From: Amia ocellicauda
Lineage: Eukaryota > Chordata > Actinopteri > Amiiformes > Amiidae
Direction: 5' to 3'
DNA length: 64,000 nucleotides
NCBI RefSeq assembly: GCF_036373705.1
Contig: NC_089853.1
Span: 5,716,405 to 5,780,404, forward strand
Below the pieces are notes generated by a model. The model was not told the origin of the DNA. It did not search any database and was given only the letters and a program-made list of their open reading frames with translations. Shown in pieces: positions 25,642-37,407 of the stretch; position 1 is the first letter of the stretch; each line of letters starts with the position of its first letter. The translations under genes were made by a program, and so were the position numbers.

Positions 25642-28600
25642 GAAGAGAGCAGCACGTTTCCACCCGCCCAGACCCATCGCCTCACCTTATGCCAAAAAAC
25701 TTGATTCAAGACCCGTACTGGAGTGTGACTCTCGGTTGGCTTGTTTATGTATCCGTCTGTTTGTTTGCTGCTGTGGGGAAGTGGTGGCTGGGTCCTTTTT
25801 TTTTCTCTCAGTCATCAGAAACTAACTTATTTATTTTGTAAGACTCTCCAGCACAACAGACTATTATGAATTACCGCTTGATCAATTATTTCAGTTCGTA
25901 TTTATCAGCGCGAATGTCATCCGATCCTTCATAGCTTTGTCCATCGATACTGTGTTCAGTTTGAGTCGTGAACTAGTAGTTCAGCTAAAAGCACAGCTGT
26001 AAAGAGTAAATACATTCAATTCATGCAAAATACGATCTGGGAAGAGAATGGAAGTGGGTCCCTCTGAACACTGTGCAGCAGCTCGTCAAGTGGTACTTTT
26101 AAATGTAAATATTAGAGTTACACAGGAGTTACAGACTGACACTGTATAGACTTTCACAATGTGTCAGGGCTGTTCCTTCCTGCGTAACAAAACAAATTAT
26201 CTATGACTTGTAATCGGGTTGAAGGAAAAGAAAAGGCAGTTTTATTGTTGAAACCCCTGTGTAGGAACGCTTTAAGGTGTGAAGAGAGGTCTTGGGCTCG
26301 TGTCCAGAACGATTCGGTCTCTGTAGAGCCGTGCTTTATAAGGACAGAGAGCCGACCCTTGAGTTGACTTGATTCTCGCCCGGAGTCGTGCGCCGGTGGG
26401 CAGAGTCACAGCGTGACTAAATGCACTACATCGCTGTGAGTCCTCGTGGTGGAGCATAATGTGACGCTGCCGTTTGATTGTGTGGCGAGGGCCGGTGCAA
26501 GCTTTTGTCCCTGTCCCCACCAAGTGAAGGATAATCTTCTGGAAAGCTGTCTTGCCTTTGCTTCGCCCATTCCATGTAGTGTGTACATGTGTAGATGGAG
26601 AAATACTCTGTTGGGAAATGTGAAACTATACTTTTATAGCTTCTTCTTTCTGCGTTTGATCTTCCAGCTCTTTGTTGTAAAGGAAAGTCAACCTTAAACA
26701 TGGGAATCATGGGCATTTGCTTGACAATATGAATTACACTATTAGTTACTGTTTGGCACCAAGCAAAAGCCCAGACATCTGCCGGATAACCATGACTCCA
26801 GATGAGGCCGAATATATATGTATGTTTGTTAGGCAACGGTTTTTCTGACAGACCTGTAGATGACCGGGTGTACAAACTGGGAATTTCCATTAGCTCCCAC
26901 TTCAACCCAAAGCTCCCAAAAGTCAATGTGTACGCAGTGTACAATGGATACACGTGAATTTATACATGTAGTGCAATTGATCCCAAAATGTAGCGGCTGT
27001 GGAGCAGCGACGCACCCTGTTGTGTTGTTTTACGAACCACGTGAAATATGAGCTGCCCTGTTGCTTTACCTGGGGCAGCTACACAATCAGGATATTCCAC
27101 TTCACCAGCAGGTCCTCCGGGTAACAGGCGGTTTATTTTGAGCGCTGTGTGATTTAATCCCTAATTTAAAGAATAATGTGTGCTAGCCGGATTGCATCAC
27201 AGGCCTCTAATCTGTAAATTGAGTTTGGTTTAGATCTGTTGTTGCAACAAATTCATACAAAAACCTTTTCATGAAAGAGAGAGAGAGAATGTAAGTTACA
27301 TTTCTTTTCTTTTGTTATGAAATCCTTCTTTTATATATTGTATTTATAGCTGTGCTGTCATTGTATATTTCTCTAACAAATATGAATCGATATCCTTGTG
27401 GAAACTGGCTTTGGAAAAGCCTTTTGAGTTGACAGGAGGAAAGGGTGGCTGAGACTTTGGAAGAGATTTTGTGTCAGGATTAAGAATGGAAACACGCCCA
27501 GTTCCTTCACAAGGTTGACTTTCCTCCCGATGCCTGTACAGACTGTGTTTCTATATCACTGTAAACCGCAAAGCACTTTTAAGCACAGAGCAAAAAACAC
27601 ACGCACACAAGCGGCGCTGTGAACGAAGGGTCTGTGTGTTTAAAGATACTTTATTACTCTTTATTTTATTTGTGGACTCTACCTGTAAAAGAGTGAGTTA
27701 CTTTTGAATGGCAATAATGGCGTCTGATTGAGTTCTGGGTGCAGCTGCTCAATCAGTGAGTCGTTGCTCCGCTGCAGATCTAATTCATGATGACTTGTTA
27801 GTGAGTGACCGGTATCCCAATGCACTACCAGTGTCGCAGCAGAGACCATGAGTCTGCAGAACAAGATATAGCCTTGTTTTAAGACGCTCTTTCTTTGATT
27901 CTTTATATGTAGTAAGATTTTTTTAATTCTTATTAACTTCTTTTACAGCAGTTGCCATCGTAGGAGCTCGTAATTAATGTGGGTCGAACCTAGCTTTACG
28001 TCTTAGCCTAAAAAGGGAATTTAACGTTGAAACTTTATTGCTAAAAATTAGCTGCATGTCAGGATGGTGTGTTTAGCAGCCTGCTCCGCTGCCCCGGGGA
28101 GATGGAGAGCTGGAAAAGCACATCTCCTCCCCTCTGCTGTGATCTGGGGTTCCTGGTCACGTGATCTGCATGCTAACTTGCTTTTCTGCTTCTCGGCGCG
28201 CACAGGCCAGCAGGCTGTAGTGGGAGCAGGGGACGCGGTCCTGTTATTGGGCTTTTGGGTCTCTCGATTAGGCTTCTCTGATCTTTTCCTTTAGGTCAGC
28301 TGGATGAGAGTCTTTTCAGATTTATTTTATTGTTTGTTTCCTGTTTCTGGAAAGGGGGCTCAGCATCGCAAATGAACTAAACAGGGAAAAACCTGGCAAG
28401 TGAATAAACCCTTGTGACGGAGTAGCAGGCAACTGTATTTCTGAGCTGCTCCTTCCACAAAGATCACATGACCTACAGCCGCCACTGGCACGGGTGTTAC
28501 AAGCTTCCAGGGGGCATACATTCATAACACAAAAACGTATGCATTTGTGTTTTTATTTATTATTCTGGCTGTAAAACTACGTACGTAGCACATTGCATCT

Positions 28601-31150
28601 GACATTCAAGGGTTTCAGGTGTGTCTACATTTCTCACTTTATTATACTGACAGAAAAATACTTTATTTGGAGTTCCGAACAAGTTTGTGTCACCTTTAAA
28701 TAATACTCCCCCTTCCTAACTGTATATACGAGTAAGTCTTGCTCACATTTAAGCTGTTTTTAATGCATTTTCAAAAGAAGCAAAGGACTAAAGCCGTGTC
28801 TGTCTGCATCCCAGCATCCTCAGGGTTTCACAAAGATGATGTACAAGCTTCCTTAGATCTCCGTGGCTCTCCCAGGTGTTGCATGTATCTCTAAACATGT
28901 TGTAGATAAAGCGGTTGCCAGCTAGTCTGCCCAGGGTTGCTTTTCTGTTTCACCGTGCGGTCTAAAGTGCGTTGTAACCAGTGCTCTTCAACCATCAGAA
29001 GAAAAAGAAAAAAAAAAAAAGACAATAAAATCCAAGAATCTCTCGCTGTTGTCGTGGAAGTTTCCCAATAGCCATGAAGAGCTTTATTTTCGAATCCCTT
29101 GTGTCATCAGTTGTACCTCGGCACCCGGGGGCTTTGTGTAGAGACGTCCCCGGTGCCGCTGAGCTCTGCTATGTGTATCATAACTGACCCTTATTAAAAA
29201 AGGTTCTTACCAAGACGCGGCTGTCTGTGACTTGTGTCTTACGTCTCCAAGAGCAGGGAGAGAAAACGCACATTGCCTCGGGGGTAGGAGTGGGGTTTAG
29301 CATTTAACCTTTTATATCACAGTTCAGATGGACATGGTGGGTTACTAGTTCCCAAAGTGGGCCGTGGACCCTGTGGCAAGTATGTCTTTTTTTTTTCTTT
29401 TTTTTAAGTTTAGTTTTGTTCAGATTTTGAAAAGTACCTTTTAAGAAGTACACGATGTGCTAAATGTGCCAAAGTGCAGTTTTTAGGACCTGGGGTCGAA
29501 AGAGGCAGCTCTCCTCACTGCCTTGACACATCTGAGCTAAAGGTCAGTCTGAGCCAAGGGGTGTCAAGAGCGTAGAATTACAGGGAAATATCTGTATAGC
29601 TATATCTATATGTATATATCAGGCTCAACATGGAAGGGAAGAAAAGTGAAAAGTAGCCCATCACCCACTGCTTTACTGGGCCGGTAAACCGGAGGCCCTG
29701 CTCTGGGTGTATACGCACACACACTGCACACACGCGCACTACACACGCACACACTGCACACACTACACACTGCTCACACACTGCACACACACTGCACACA
29801 CGTTCACTACACACGCACACACACTGCACACACACTGCACACACGCGCACTACACACGCACACACTGCACACACCACACACTGCTCACACACTGCACACA
29901 CGCGCACTACACACGCACACACTACACACACTACACACTGCTCACACACTGCACACACGTGCACTACACACATATACACACAACACTGCACACGCACGCA
30001 TGCACTGCACACACACCCTCCACACACATACTGCACGCATGCACACACTACACACACACACACAACACTACACACGACACTACACGCACACACTGCACTG
30101 TTTTCATGTGTGGGGAGCGCATGGAGGGGTGTGGCGAGTCGTGGCCTGTGATTGGATGAGCTCTGCGTGTTTATTTACCTTGCTATTCACGGCAAGGTGG
30201 CGGAGCTGCTGAAGACAGCGGCGCGTCTGACCCGCACAGAACTGCGCACAGAACTGCGCAGAGCAGCCCCGCACAGCGCCTAACCTGCTTACTGTAAGTA
30301 CTGTAGTGATGTCCGAGCTTTGCGGAGCCGCAGCTGCTCCTCGCCTGTGCGATCAGAGCTGTTTGCACACTGGGGATGATACTGTGTGTTTGTTTTAAGA
30401 GCTTCACAATCACAAGACCAGTTCAACAGGAGAGGGAAACACCACTGCACATCGCCAGGGACGGGAGTGTGAGGCCAGTCGACAGGGGCTCGGACGACAG
30501 GTATATTCACACTAATGGGGAATGTGTTGGTTTTAAACGTCTCAGTAAGGCGTTGTAGTTGTAGTTGCGGTTGCTCGCCCTGCTGGCGGACCTGGGTATT
30601 GCACTGTTTTCACAGCAGCCTTTCCAGGATCTGCCAAGCTCAGTTAAATAAGTTACATAATCCTGTCCTTGACTTATGTGGGCATGAACACGAATACATG
30701 CTTTACACAGAGCAGGTAAATATAGTTCAAGATACTACTGACAATATGCGCTGTATACAGGCCTGCTGTGATATCAATACATACAAACAAAACCGAAACA
30801 GAAACTGTGTAACGTCTCTGTGCTGTCTCTGAAGCTGGAGAGATCCTCTTGTGATCTGTAATGGGGTTTTCAAACCATTATATGTGGTTTGTTATTTTCT
30901 GGTCAGTCTAAATGGCTGCAGGTGACTTTTTAAAATCTGAAAATAGCAGTTTTTCCTCTGTGCTTCGCCCAGTAAGTTGTCTGGGAGCTCCGGCAGCTGC
31001 TAATCCCTGGAAATGAATCATCCTGCTGCTGTGTGGGAGTGCTGCCCCAGCTCTCTATTAACAATGGTAATGGTATATATATATATATCTATAACTAACT
31101 TTTTAGTGTGCTTTTCACTCTCCCGTGCCTGGTAGTGAGTTGGCCCGGTG
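25642..31150. other. ATG13 3' UTR and intergenic DNA
   Basis: No convincing exon is seen. A plus-strand AATAAA at 29024-29029 could end a long ATG13 transcript, though shorter ends are equally possible. A GTCACGTGAT E-box (28156-28165) resembles the TFEB CLEAR site. At 30190-30295 a GC-rich patch ends in a good donor (GTAAGT), a plausible 5' UTR exon for the SPRY gene downstream. Confidence 0.5.
29707..30090. repeat. CA-rich minisatellite
   Basis: About 380 bp of degenerate tandem units built from ACACTGCACACAC and GCGCACTACACACG blocks. Higher-order copies of some tens of bp recur (for example near 29740, 29850 and 29900). The long Thr/His or Cys/Val reading frames across it are artefacts of the repeat. 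Confidence 0.9.
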
Positions 31151-34100
31151 ATGCCTGTTCCGGCACCACCCCGACACGGCAGGCACGTGGAGGAGGACTC
31201 CTGGACGTGGGACTCGGAGGCCAAGTCTCCGGCCGCCGTCCTGTCGTCCTCCCAGAAGGCCGTGTATTTCCACGTGGACCCCGTCCTGGAAAGCCAGGGC
31301 ACGGCCGGCGTCAGGGGCACCAAAGGTCAGGCACCCGGCGCGGGTTTGGGGCGGGACGTTGTTTTCTTTAGATGCCAGTTTTATGGTGGTGGCAGTTCAG
31401 TCTCTTCACCTGTCTGGTTTGAGGTGGAAAGTTTTACTGGACTTATTAATGTGTAGCTAAATAGTCCATAATTGTGGACTTTACAAAAAACAGACAGATG
31501 TCACCCATAACAATAAAACAATAAAGCTTTTGATATGCTGTTGATACCAGAGACCCCCTCCCCTCTGCCAGCTGTCCACTTCCTGTGAATCGGCACCCCG
31601 TCGATGATTAACAGAGACCTATGGGAGCTGCTCGACCGCGGCAGGCCGGTGGGAGAGTAGCTCTGACCGACACTGTGTCCGCAGGCTTCAGCCACGGCGA
31701 GCACTACTGGGAGATCGAGTTCCTGGAGCCGCCGTTCGGCACGTCCGTCATGGTGGGCGTCGGGACCAAGAGAGCGCCGCTGCACGCCGGGGACCACCAG
31801 TACATCGACCTGCTGGGTGAGGCAGCGTGGGGGGGCTGGTTAAAGTCCAGCGGCGGGTTCAATAAAAGCCCTTAACCAGTGCATGAGATCACTGTTCAAA
31901 CAGACAGTTTATTACAAAACACGAGTGCAGGTGAACCCGGAGCCCGGCTCTCGCAGTGAGGCGCTGAGGATGTGAGTTGGAGAAGCCTTTTTATCTCTTC
32001 CGACGGATAGTAGGTTCCAGTCTTATCCATCGGAAGTGATTACATCTCGTTAAAACACAGCTGGACGAGATAGTTTACCACTGTCATTCACACAGACCTG
32101 AGCTCGTTACTGTTGTCGTTGTGTTTGTTGTGTTGATTGGTGCTGGTCAGCGTTCTGCAGGCAGCAGATGTTTATCAGAGACATTGTTTTAAGTCCTCAA
32201 CCCAAAACAAAACTTTGATACTGTTTAACACTTTACACTCCCCCCATTTTCACCCGGTTGGAACTTCTTAGACGTGCCAGTGTTTAATATGGACATTGTA
32301 AGGAGTACAGGTATGTGACATCTATCAAACGAAACTAGACCACCTGTACTATAATTGATAGTGGAGCGTGATTAGACAAACTATATTACAGTTCCATCAA
32401 GTTTTTTCACAAAAACAAAAATGTGTTGTTGTTTTTTTCAATTTTGACCTTTTTGACCTTTTTCCTCCATTAAAGACTATGGAAAACCTTGATATGAAAA
32501 TGTTATGTTGAAATACCACTCAGATTGAAATTTTCAGAGGTTGTTGGGTGAAAATGCCATAAGAAATGATGGAATAATGTGCATTTGAAAAAAACTAGCC
32601 TATGTGGAAAAGTTTGGTAAGTATTTTGTGGTACACATTTTCTATAAAGGGCCATTTCTCCATTATAAGGGCCACAAGCACATTTATTTTGTATGTATTG
32701 CTCTGATATTTTGTAAGTTCCCCTGGACAAGGGCGGCAGCTAATAAATTAATAATAATAATATTAATGTATTTAAAATGGCAATTCTTGAACCCGAGTAC
32801 ATTTTTCCCTCTACTTTGCAAGTCAGCATCTCCTCACAGCAACGTCCGATCTGGCTATAATAGTGCCCGAGTTATTAATGGATATGTCTCAAGCTGCCGG
32901 CGGGTTTAAAACAATGGGGCTGAGTGTGATGGGTTAACTGTTTCAGCTGATTGAATAACCGAAAGCCAATAGCTGCTTACAACTCCAGGAAACTAACAAT
33001 TAAAGTAGCCCCCCCAGACAGGAGTAACTACAAACTGATTATTTCCTTTATAGATGAAACTGAATTAACAACATGAAAATTAATAAGATAATTTACTTTT
33101 ATTTTCTTTTTCCCACTACATAATAATTCTTAATGATAGTAATTATAATAATTATCAAAAGTATTCGATGTGTTGAGCAGCTCAGTGCAGCAAGTCTCAA
33201 GGAAAACTAAAGGAACTGTAATTTAAAGTTTATCATACAATTGATCTCATTATTCTGTCTAAGGGCTGCAGAATAAACAAACCTATTGATTTAATTAACC
33301 GTGTGGCTTCCCTGCCGCCCTGTTGGGTGAGAGTGCTGTTGTGTTGTGTTGGTGGTGGACAAGACTGGAGTATTGATTAGTGCGTCACAAAATCATTAGG
33401 TCTGTGAGACGTCCACCTTCTTGTTGAAACGGTGTTTCCAGCTATTAAGCAATGTGTTAAACGATGGCTTATTCACACAGTTCAAACACATCATCGCATT
33501 TGCATATAACGTCAACTTCGTGTTAAGTGTACCTTGACTTTTAAGATGAAAAGCAAGAACCTCCAATGGTACAAAATAAACCAAACAAAGCCTTTCAGTT
33601 GCTCCTGTGAACTCACACTGGCTCTCTCAGTGTGGGTTGGTGGGACATCTCCCCACTCCTCTGTGTGTTGTTCACTTTCTTGTTCTTCTCATTGGCAAGA
33701 GCAGGCGTCAGTTTGGAAGTTGGGTACAAGTTTGACGGATGTGTCCCTCTGTCTTTGAAGGGAAGGACGGTGAGAGCTGGGGCTTGTCCTACAAAGGGTA
33801 CATCTGGCACGATGGGAAGAGCCAGAAGTACACAGAGCCCTTCTATGACAGGATGACTGTGATCGGCGTCCTCCTCAACCTGCACACGGGGACGCTGCAG
33901 TTCTACAGGGACGGACTTGGCCTGGGAGTGGCCTTCCAGGGGCTGCACGAGGTACCATGACCTTAGATAAAGAACACCTGGTAGCAAGAGAACAGATATG
34001 GGCCTCATCTGTGTGTTTGAGGAAAATGATTAAATAGATTTAGACATGGGAGGGTTTTAGTAAAGATTCAGGTGACAGGTGGAATGGTATTTGCATTTAG

Positions 34101-34510
34101 GTTCTGTCTAGGAAAATATTTAGTCAAAATTTTTAAGTTAAATTGCATTAGAATGAAGTTATATCCCTCCAGCCTACCTTTCCATCTTCCCTCACCCTCT
34201 ACCTCTCCCTCCCTCCCATCGCCCGGTGTGTGTGGAGCAGGCGGGCGTCCCTCTCTACCCCCTGGCCAGCTCCACGGCCGCAGAGACCGAGCTGCTCCTG
34301 GGGCTGCGCACCTTCCGCTTCACCTCCCTGCAGGAGCGCTGCCTGTGGACCCTCGCCCTCTCGCTGGGACAGAGGGAGCCCCCCGACAGCCTGCCCCCTT
34401 CCCTGAGAGAGCAGCTGCGCTCCTATGCAGCGGAGACGGGACACGTGGCCAAGAAGGCCCGGGAGAAACGCCGGCTCATCTCGGGTTCGGGCTCTGTGGT
34501 TTCGCTGTGA
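31151..34510 (+). CDS. SPRY domain and SOCS box protein, SPSB3-like
   Basis: Coding exons 31151-31325, 31685-31816, 33761-33951 and 34241-34510 (768 nt) encode 255 aa. A short N-terminus (DSWTWDSEAK) leads into a SPRY/B30.2 domain at about residues 50-190, with GEHYWEIEF, MVGVGTKRAPL, SWGLSYKG and VIGVLLNLHTGTLQFYRDG. A SOCS-box-like segment follows at about 194-230: a BC-box start TSLQERCLWTL and a Cul5-box-like LPPSLREQL. The C-terminus is basic. SPSB proteins are substrate receptors that bind Elongin B/C and Cullin-5 to ubiquitinate SPRY-bound targets. The SPRY signature is nearer SPSB3 than SPSB1/2/4. A SPSB gene here is not part of the human 11p11.2 order that I know, so it may be a fish paralogue. 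An acceptor about 15 nt before the ATG implies an upstream non-coding exon. Confidence 0.85.
32693..32765 (+). mobile_element. SINE 3' tail fragment
   Basis: TTTTGTAAGTTCCCCTGGAC, GGGCGGCAGCTAATAA and (TAA)n match the SINE tail seen complete at 22334-22560. The head is not recognisable. It sits in an intron of the SPSB-like gene. Confidence 0.6.
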
Positions 34511-35156
34511 GCGGGACACCGGTTTTAGATTCCGTTCTTACGTTTTTTAAGTATTTAAAGTACTCGGTGTTTTCATTTTATTGAATGGTTGTTGCCCCGG
34601 GTCCAACACAGAGGAATGCAGCACCTGTTGGAACCAGGCCAGTATCTGTTAGGAGATCAGCTAGCCTGGCGAACAACGTTGGTAGCTGGCTGGCTGGCTA
34701 TAGGACCCTGGGGCCCCGTCTGCTCAAAGAAAATCTCCTTCCCCTGAGAGAGAAGAGTTAAATCCCCAAACCCAGCATACAAACCCCAATAACCTTCATT
34801 TCTACCTCCCAGCATTGGTAGCTGCAGGTGTTCCAGCATCATCAGCTGATCAAATTTGAAAGAACATCATTTACAAAATAAAAAACCTAGGTGGTCATAA
34901 GATTTCACAGCATTTGTAAATCTAACACAATCACATAATCATGTTACTGGAACAGAGATCTTGATTAAAAAAACACAAATTGAAAGTCTAGATCTTCCAT
35001 GAAAGAATCATTTCTGCCGTGGGGAAAATAAGAAATCTAAAGGCTATATTTATGTTATATGTGTGTGTGCATGTGATCAATGTACATTTAACAAAGGATT
35101 TGTATTAACTATTTACATTTTGTATTATGTATACTTTCACAATCTACCTCTGGAAC

Positions 35157-35162
35157 AATAAA
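35157..35162 (+). terminator. Probable poly(A) signal of the SPSB-like gene
   Basis: AATAAA about 650 bp after the SPSB-like stop codon, followed by T-rich and G/T-rich sequence. It faces the ARHGAP1 signal at 35263-35268. Confidence 0.5.
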
Positions 35163-35262
35163 AAAGCGATGAACTTCACTGGGTGTTTGTTTTTGAATTC
35201 CTTTTCTGCACAGTCAGTCTTTGACAACACAATAACAAATCAAAACAGCAACAGCTTCAATA

Positions 35263-37407
35263 TTTATTATATACTTCAATACAATCGCTGTATAATTCAC
35301 AACAGATAAAAAAAGGTCAACCTTGAAGAACAAAGAGGAGGAATTTGGCTTCTTAAAGCAGGACAAATGCAGAACCGCATTTTATTTTCGCCGCAACGGC
35401 CGCAGAAAAATAAAATTATCTGTCTTTACAAAGTTCACAAGACGCAGCGACACAGTACATAAAACGGGTGACAGATTCACATGGCAACACAACCGCATGG
35501 TATCTGACCGATGGCATTCGAACAGCATCGGTTTCTCTGTCTTCTTGCCTGCACTGAAATAAGGCACACAGCTGATCGCACTGCATGGCTCTCAGTCTTA
35601 ATTAATCGCTAGTAAAACATCACGGCTACTGGAGGTCAACTGAATTCACTCGAGTAAATAGATGTATTACTCTAAACCAAAAAAAAAGCCTTTATCAAAC
35701 AGGATCATCTTTGAATATACGTCCCCCTGGTTTTTCTTCGAGACCCCAATACAAAATGTTCAGTGTCAGGTAAATAACATAGTTTGGGCTTTTTTATGCT
35801 TGAATCTTCAAACTCTTTAAAGAAGTAAAAAGATGTCAAGTATCTTTAGATAGAGCAGTTGAACACCAGTTAAACAAATAAGCATACCAAAGAAGTACCT
35901 TTAAAAAACAATGAGGGGGAAAAAGTGACCACACCTATCAATCAATCAATCTCCAAATCAAACCCATGTGTGGCTTCTACTTGACCAGCGCAGTTCAGTC
36001 TGAATGAGTCACGGCAGACCCACATCACATCTAACTGTATTCCAGATCTAAAGCTGCTGTCAACGAAAGCAAAAAGCCGCATCGTTTCCTGTCCCGGCTG
36101 CAGCTGCCAGGAGAGAATAATCACAAGTGAGAGACGCATGATAGCGGAAGTGCTTGAAAGCTGGGGGATCCAGAGGAACAGCTTCAGGAAGGACATGGGG
36201 GGGTTCTATCGGTGGAAACTGCCGCATGTTTTGGATTTGGAGGCCCAAGACAAGGGCTGGCCACAATCACACTGGCTCTGTTAAATGAGCTGTCTGGATC
36301 GTTAGTGTTTTGCAATAATCCGTTCCGTTTTTTGACGTGACAATCAAATTTTAAAAAATCTTTCAAAAATTCCCAAAGACACGTTTTGATCAAACTAATC
36401 ACAATAGTGCATACAAAAACTAGTTCGGAAGGACAAAATAACATTCTATAACTCAAAAGTATACGATTTAAAGAGAGTATATTGTAAATATATATTGTAA
36501 ACCAGACAGAGCAGAGTCTAAGCTGTAGAAACGGGAAGATATTAAACTGGACAAGAAGATAAGAGTCTTGAGAGGCAACGATAGAAAAATATCAACAGCA
36601 AAACGTCAAAGAAAACTGTCCACCTTCACTTTGAGGTCCAGAATGTCTCTAAGTTCCAAAGAGAATACTGAAGGAAATAAATCAATAATATATATATTTC
36701 AACAATATTGTAACATAAAAACAATATTTTCTAATAAATGACACAGTTGTATAGCCATTAAAAATGCTCAGACTTAGAAACCATGTCCGTTCCTCTAACA
36801 GGAATGTATTTTTCCATCTCGTAAAATAAACTATCAATCAGGAAATCATGTGTTGCATGTTTGCTGGAACTTCAGCTTAAATCTTATTAGCCGAGCGTGT
36901 GAATCAACCCGAACCCCCAGCAAAAAAAAAAAAAGCTGTTTACATGCAGAGATGCACCATTATAAACCATCTCTGTGTCGCCTGTGTGCTCTCAGACAAA
37001 TCACTAAAGGAGTGGAGAAGCAGTACGTGAGCTTAATGCCTCCAGAGTGAGATCAGTCCTCGTGGTACCTACATCAGTGTAGTGTTTAATGTACCATAAT
37101 AATAGTAAAAGGCCGGTCTGGGAGTGTCAGAACTGGGATTGTAATAGAAGAGCTAGAAAAAAAACATTGGCTTCTTATTTGAGTTGAGAGAGATTTGCCG
37201 AAACTAAGCGGTATGCTTTCCCAGGCCGGCAGTTAAGAGCTTTTAAGAACAGAAAGCCGGCTTCCTGCAGTCGGAGCGATTCCCGTTTCCATCTTGTGTT
37301 CTCGTGATTCCTGTATACGACTCTTAACACGGAGCGTACTTGGCACCGGACAATACTGTGCGCTCCCGGGGAGTGTGGGGGCGGGGCTGGGCTGGGGGGC
37401 CGCGCGG
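35263..37407 (-). other. Probable ARHGAP1 3' UTR
   Basis: The interval between the ARHGAP1 stop (37408) and a minus-strand AATAAA (plus TTTATT, 35263-35268) has no exons. If used, this signal leaves the two genes tail to tail about 100 bp apart. Confidence 0.5.

Noticed and set aside
29578-30159. Long Cys/Val- and Thr/His-rich open frames on both strands
   Set aside because: They arise from the CA-rich minisatellite; no splice sites or protein family match.
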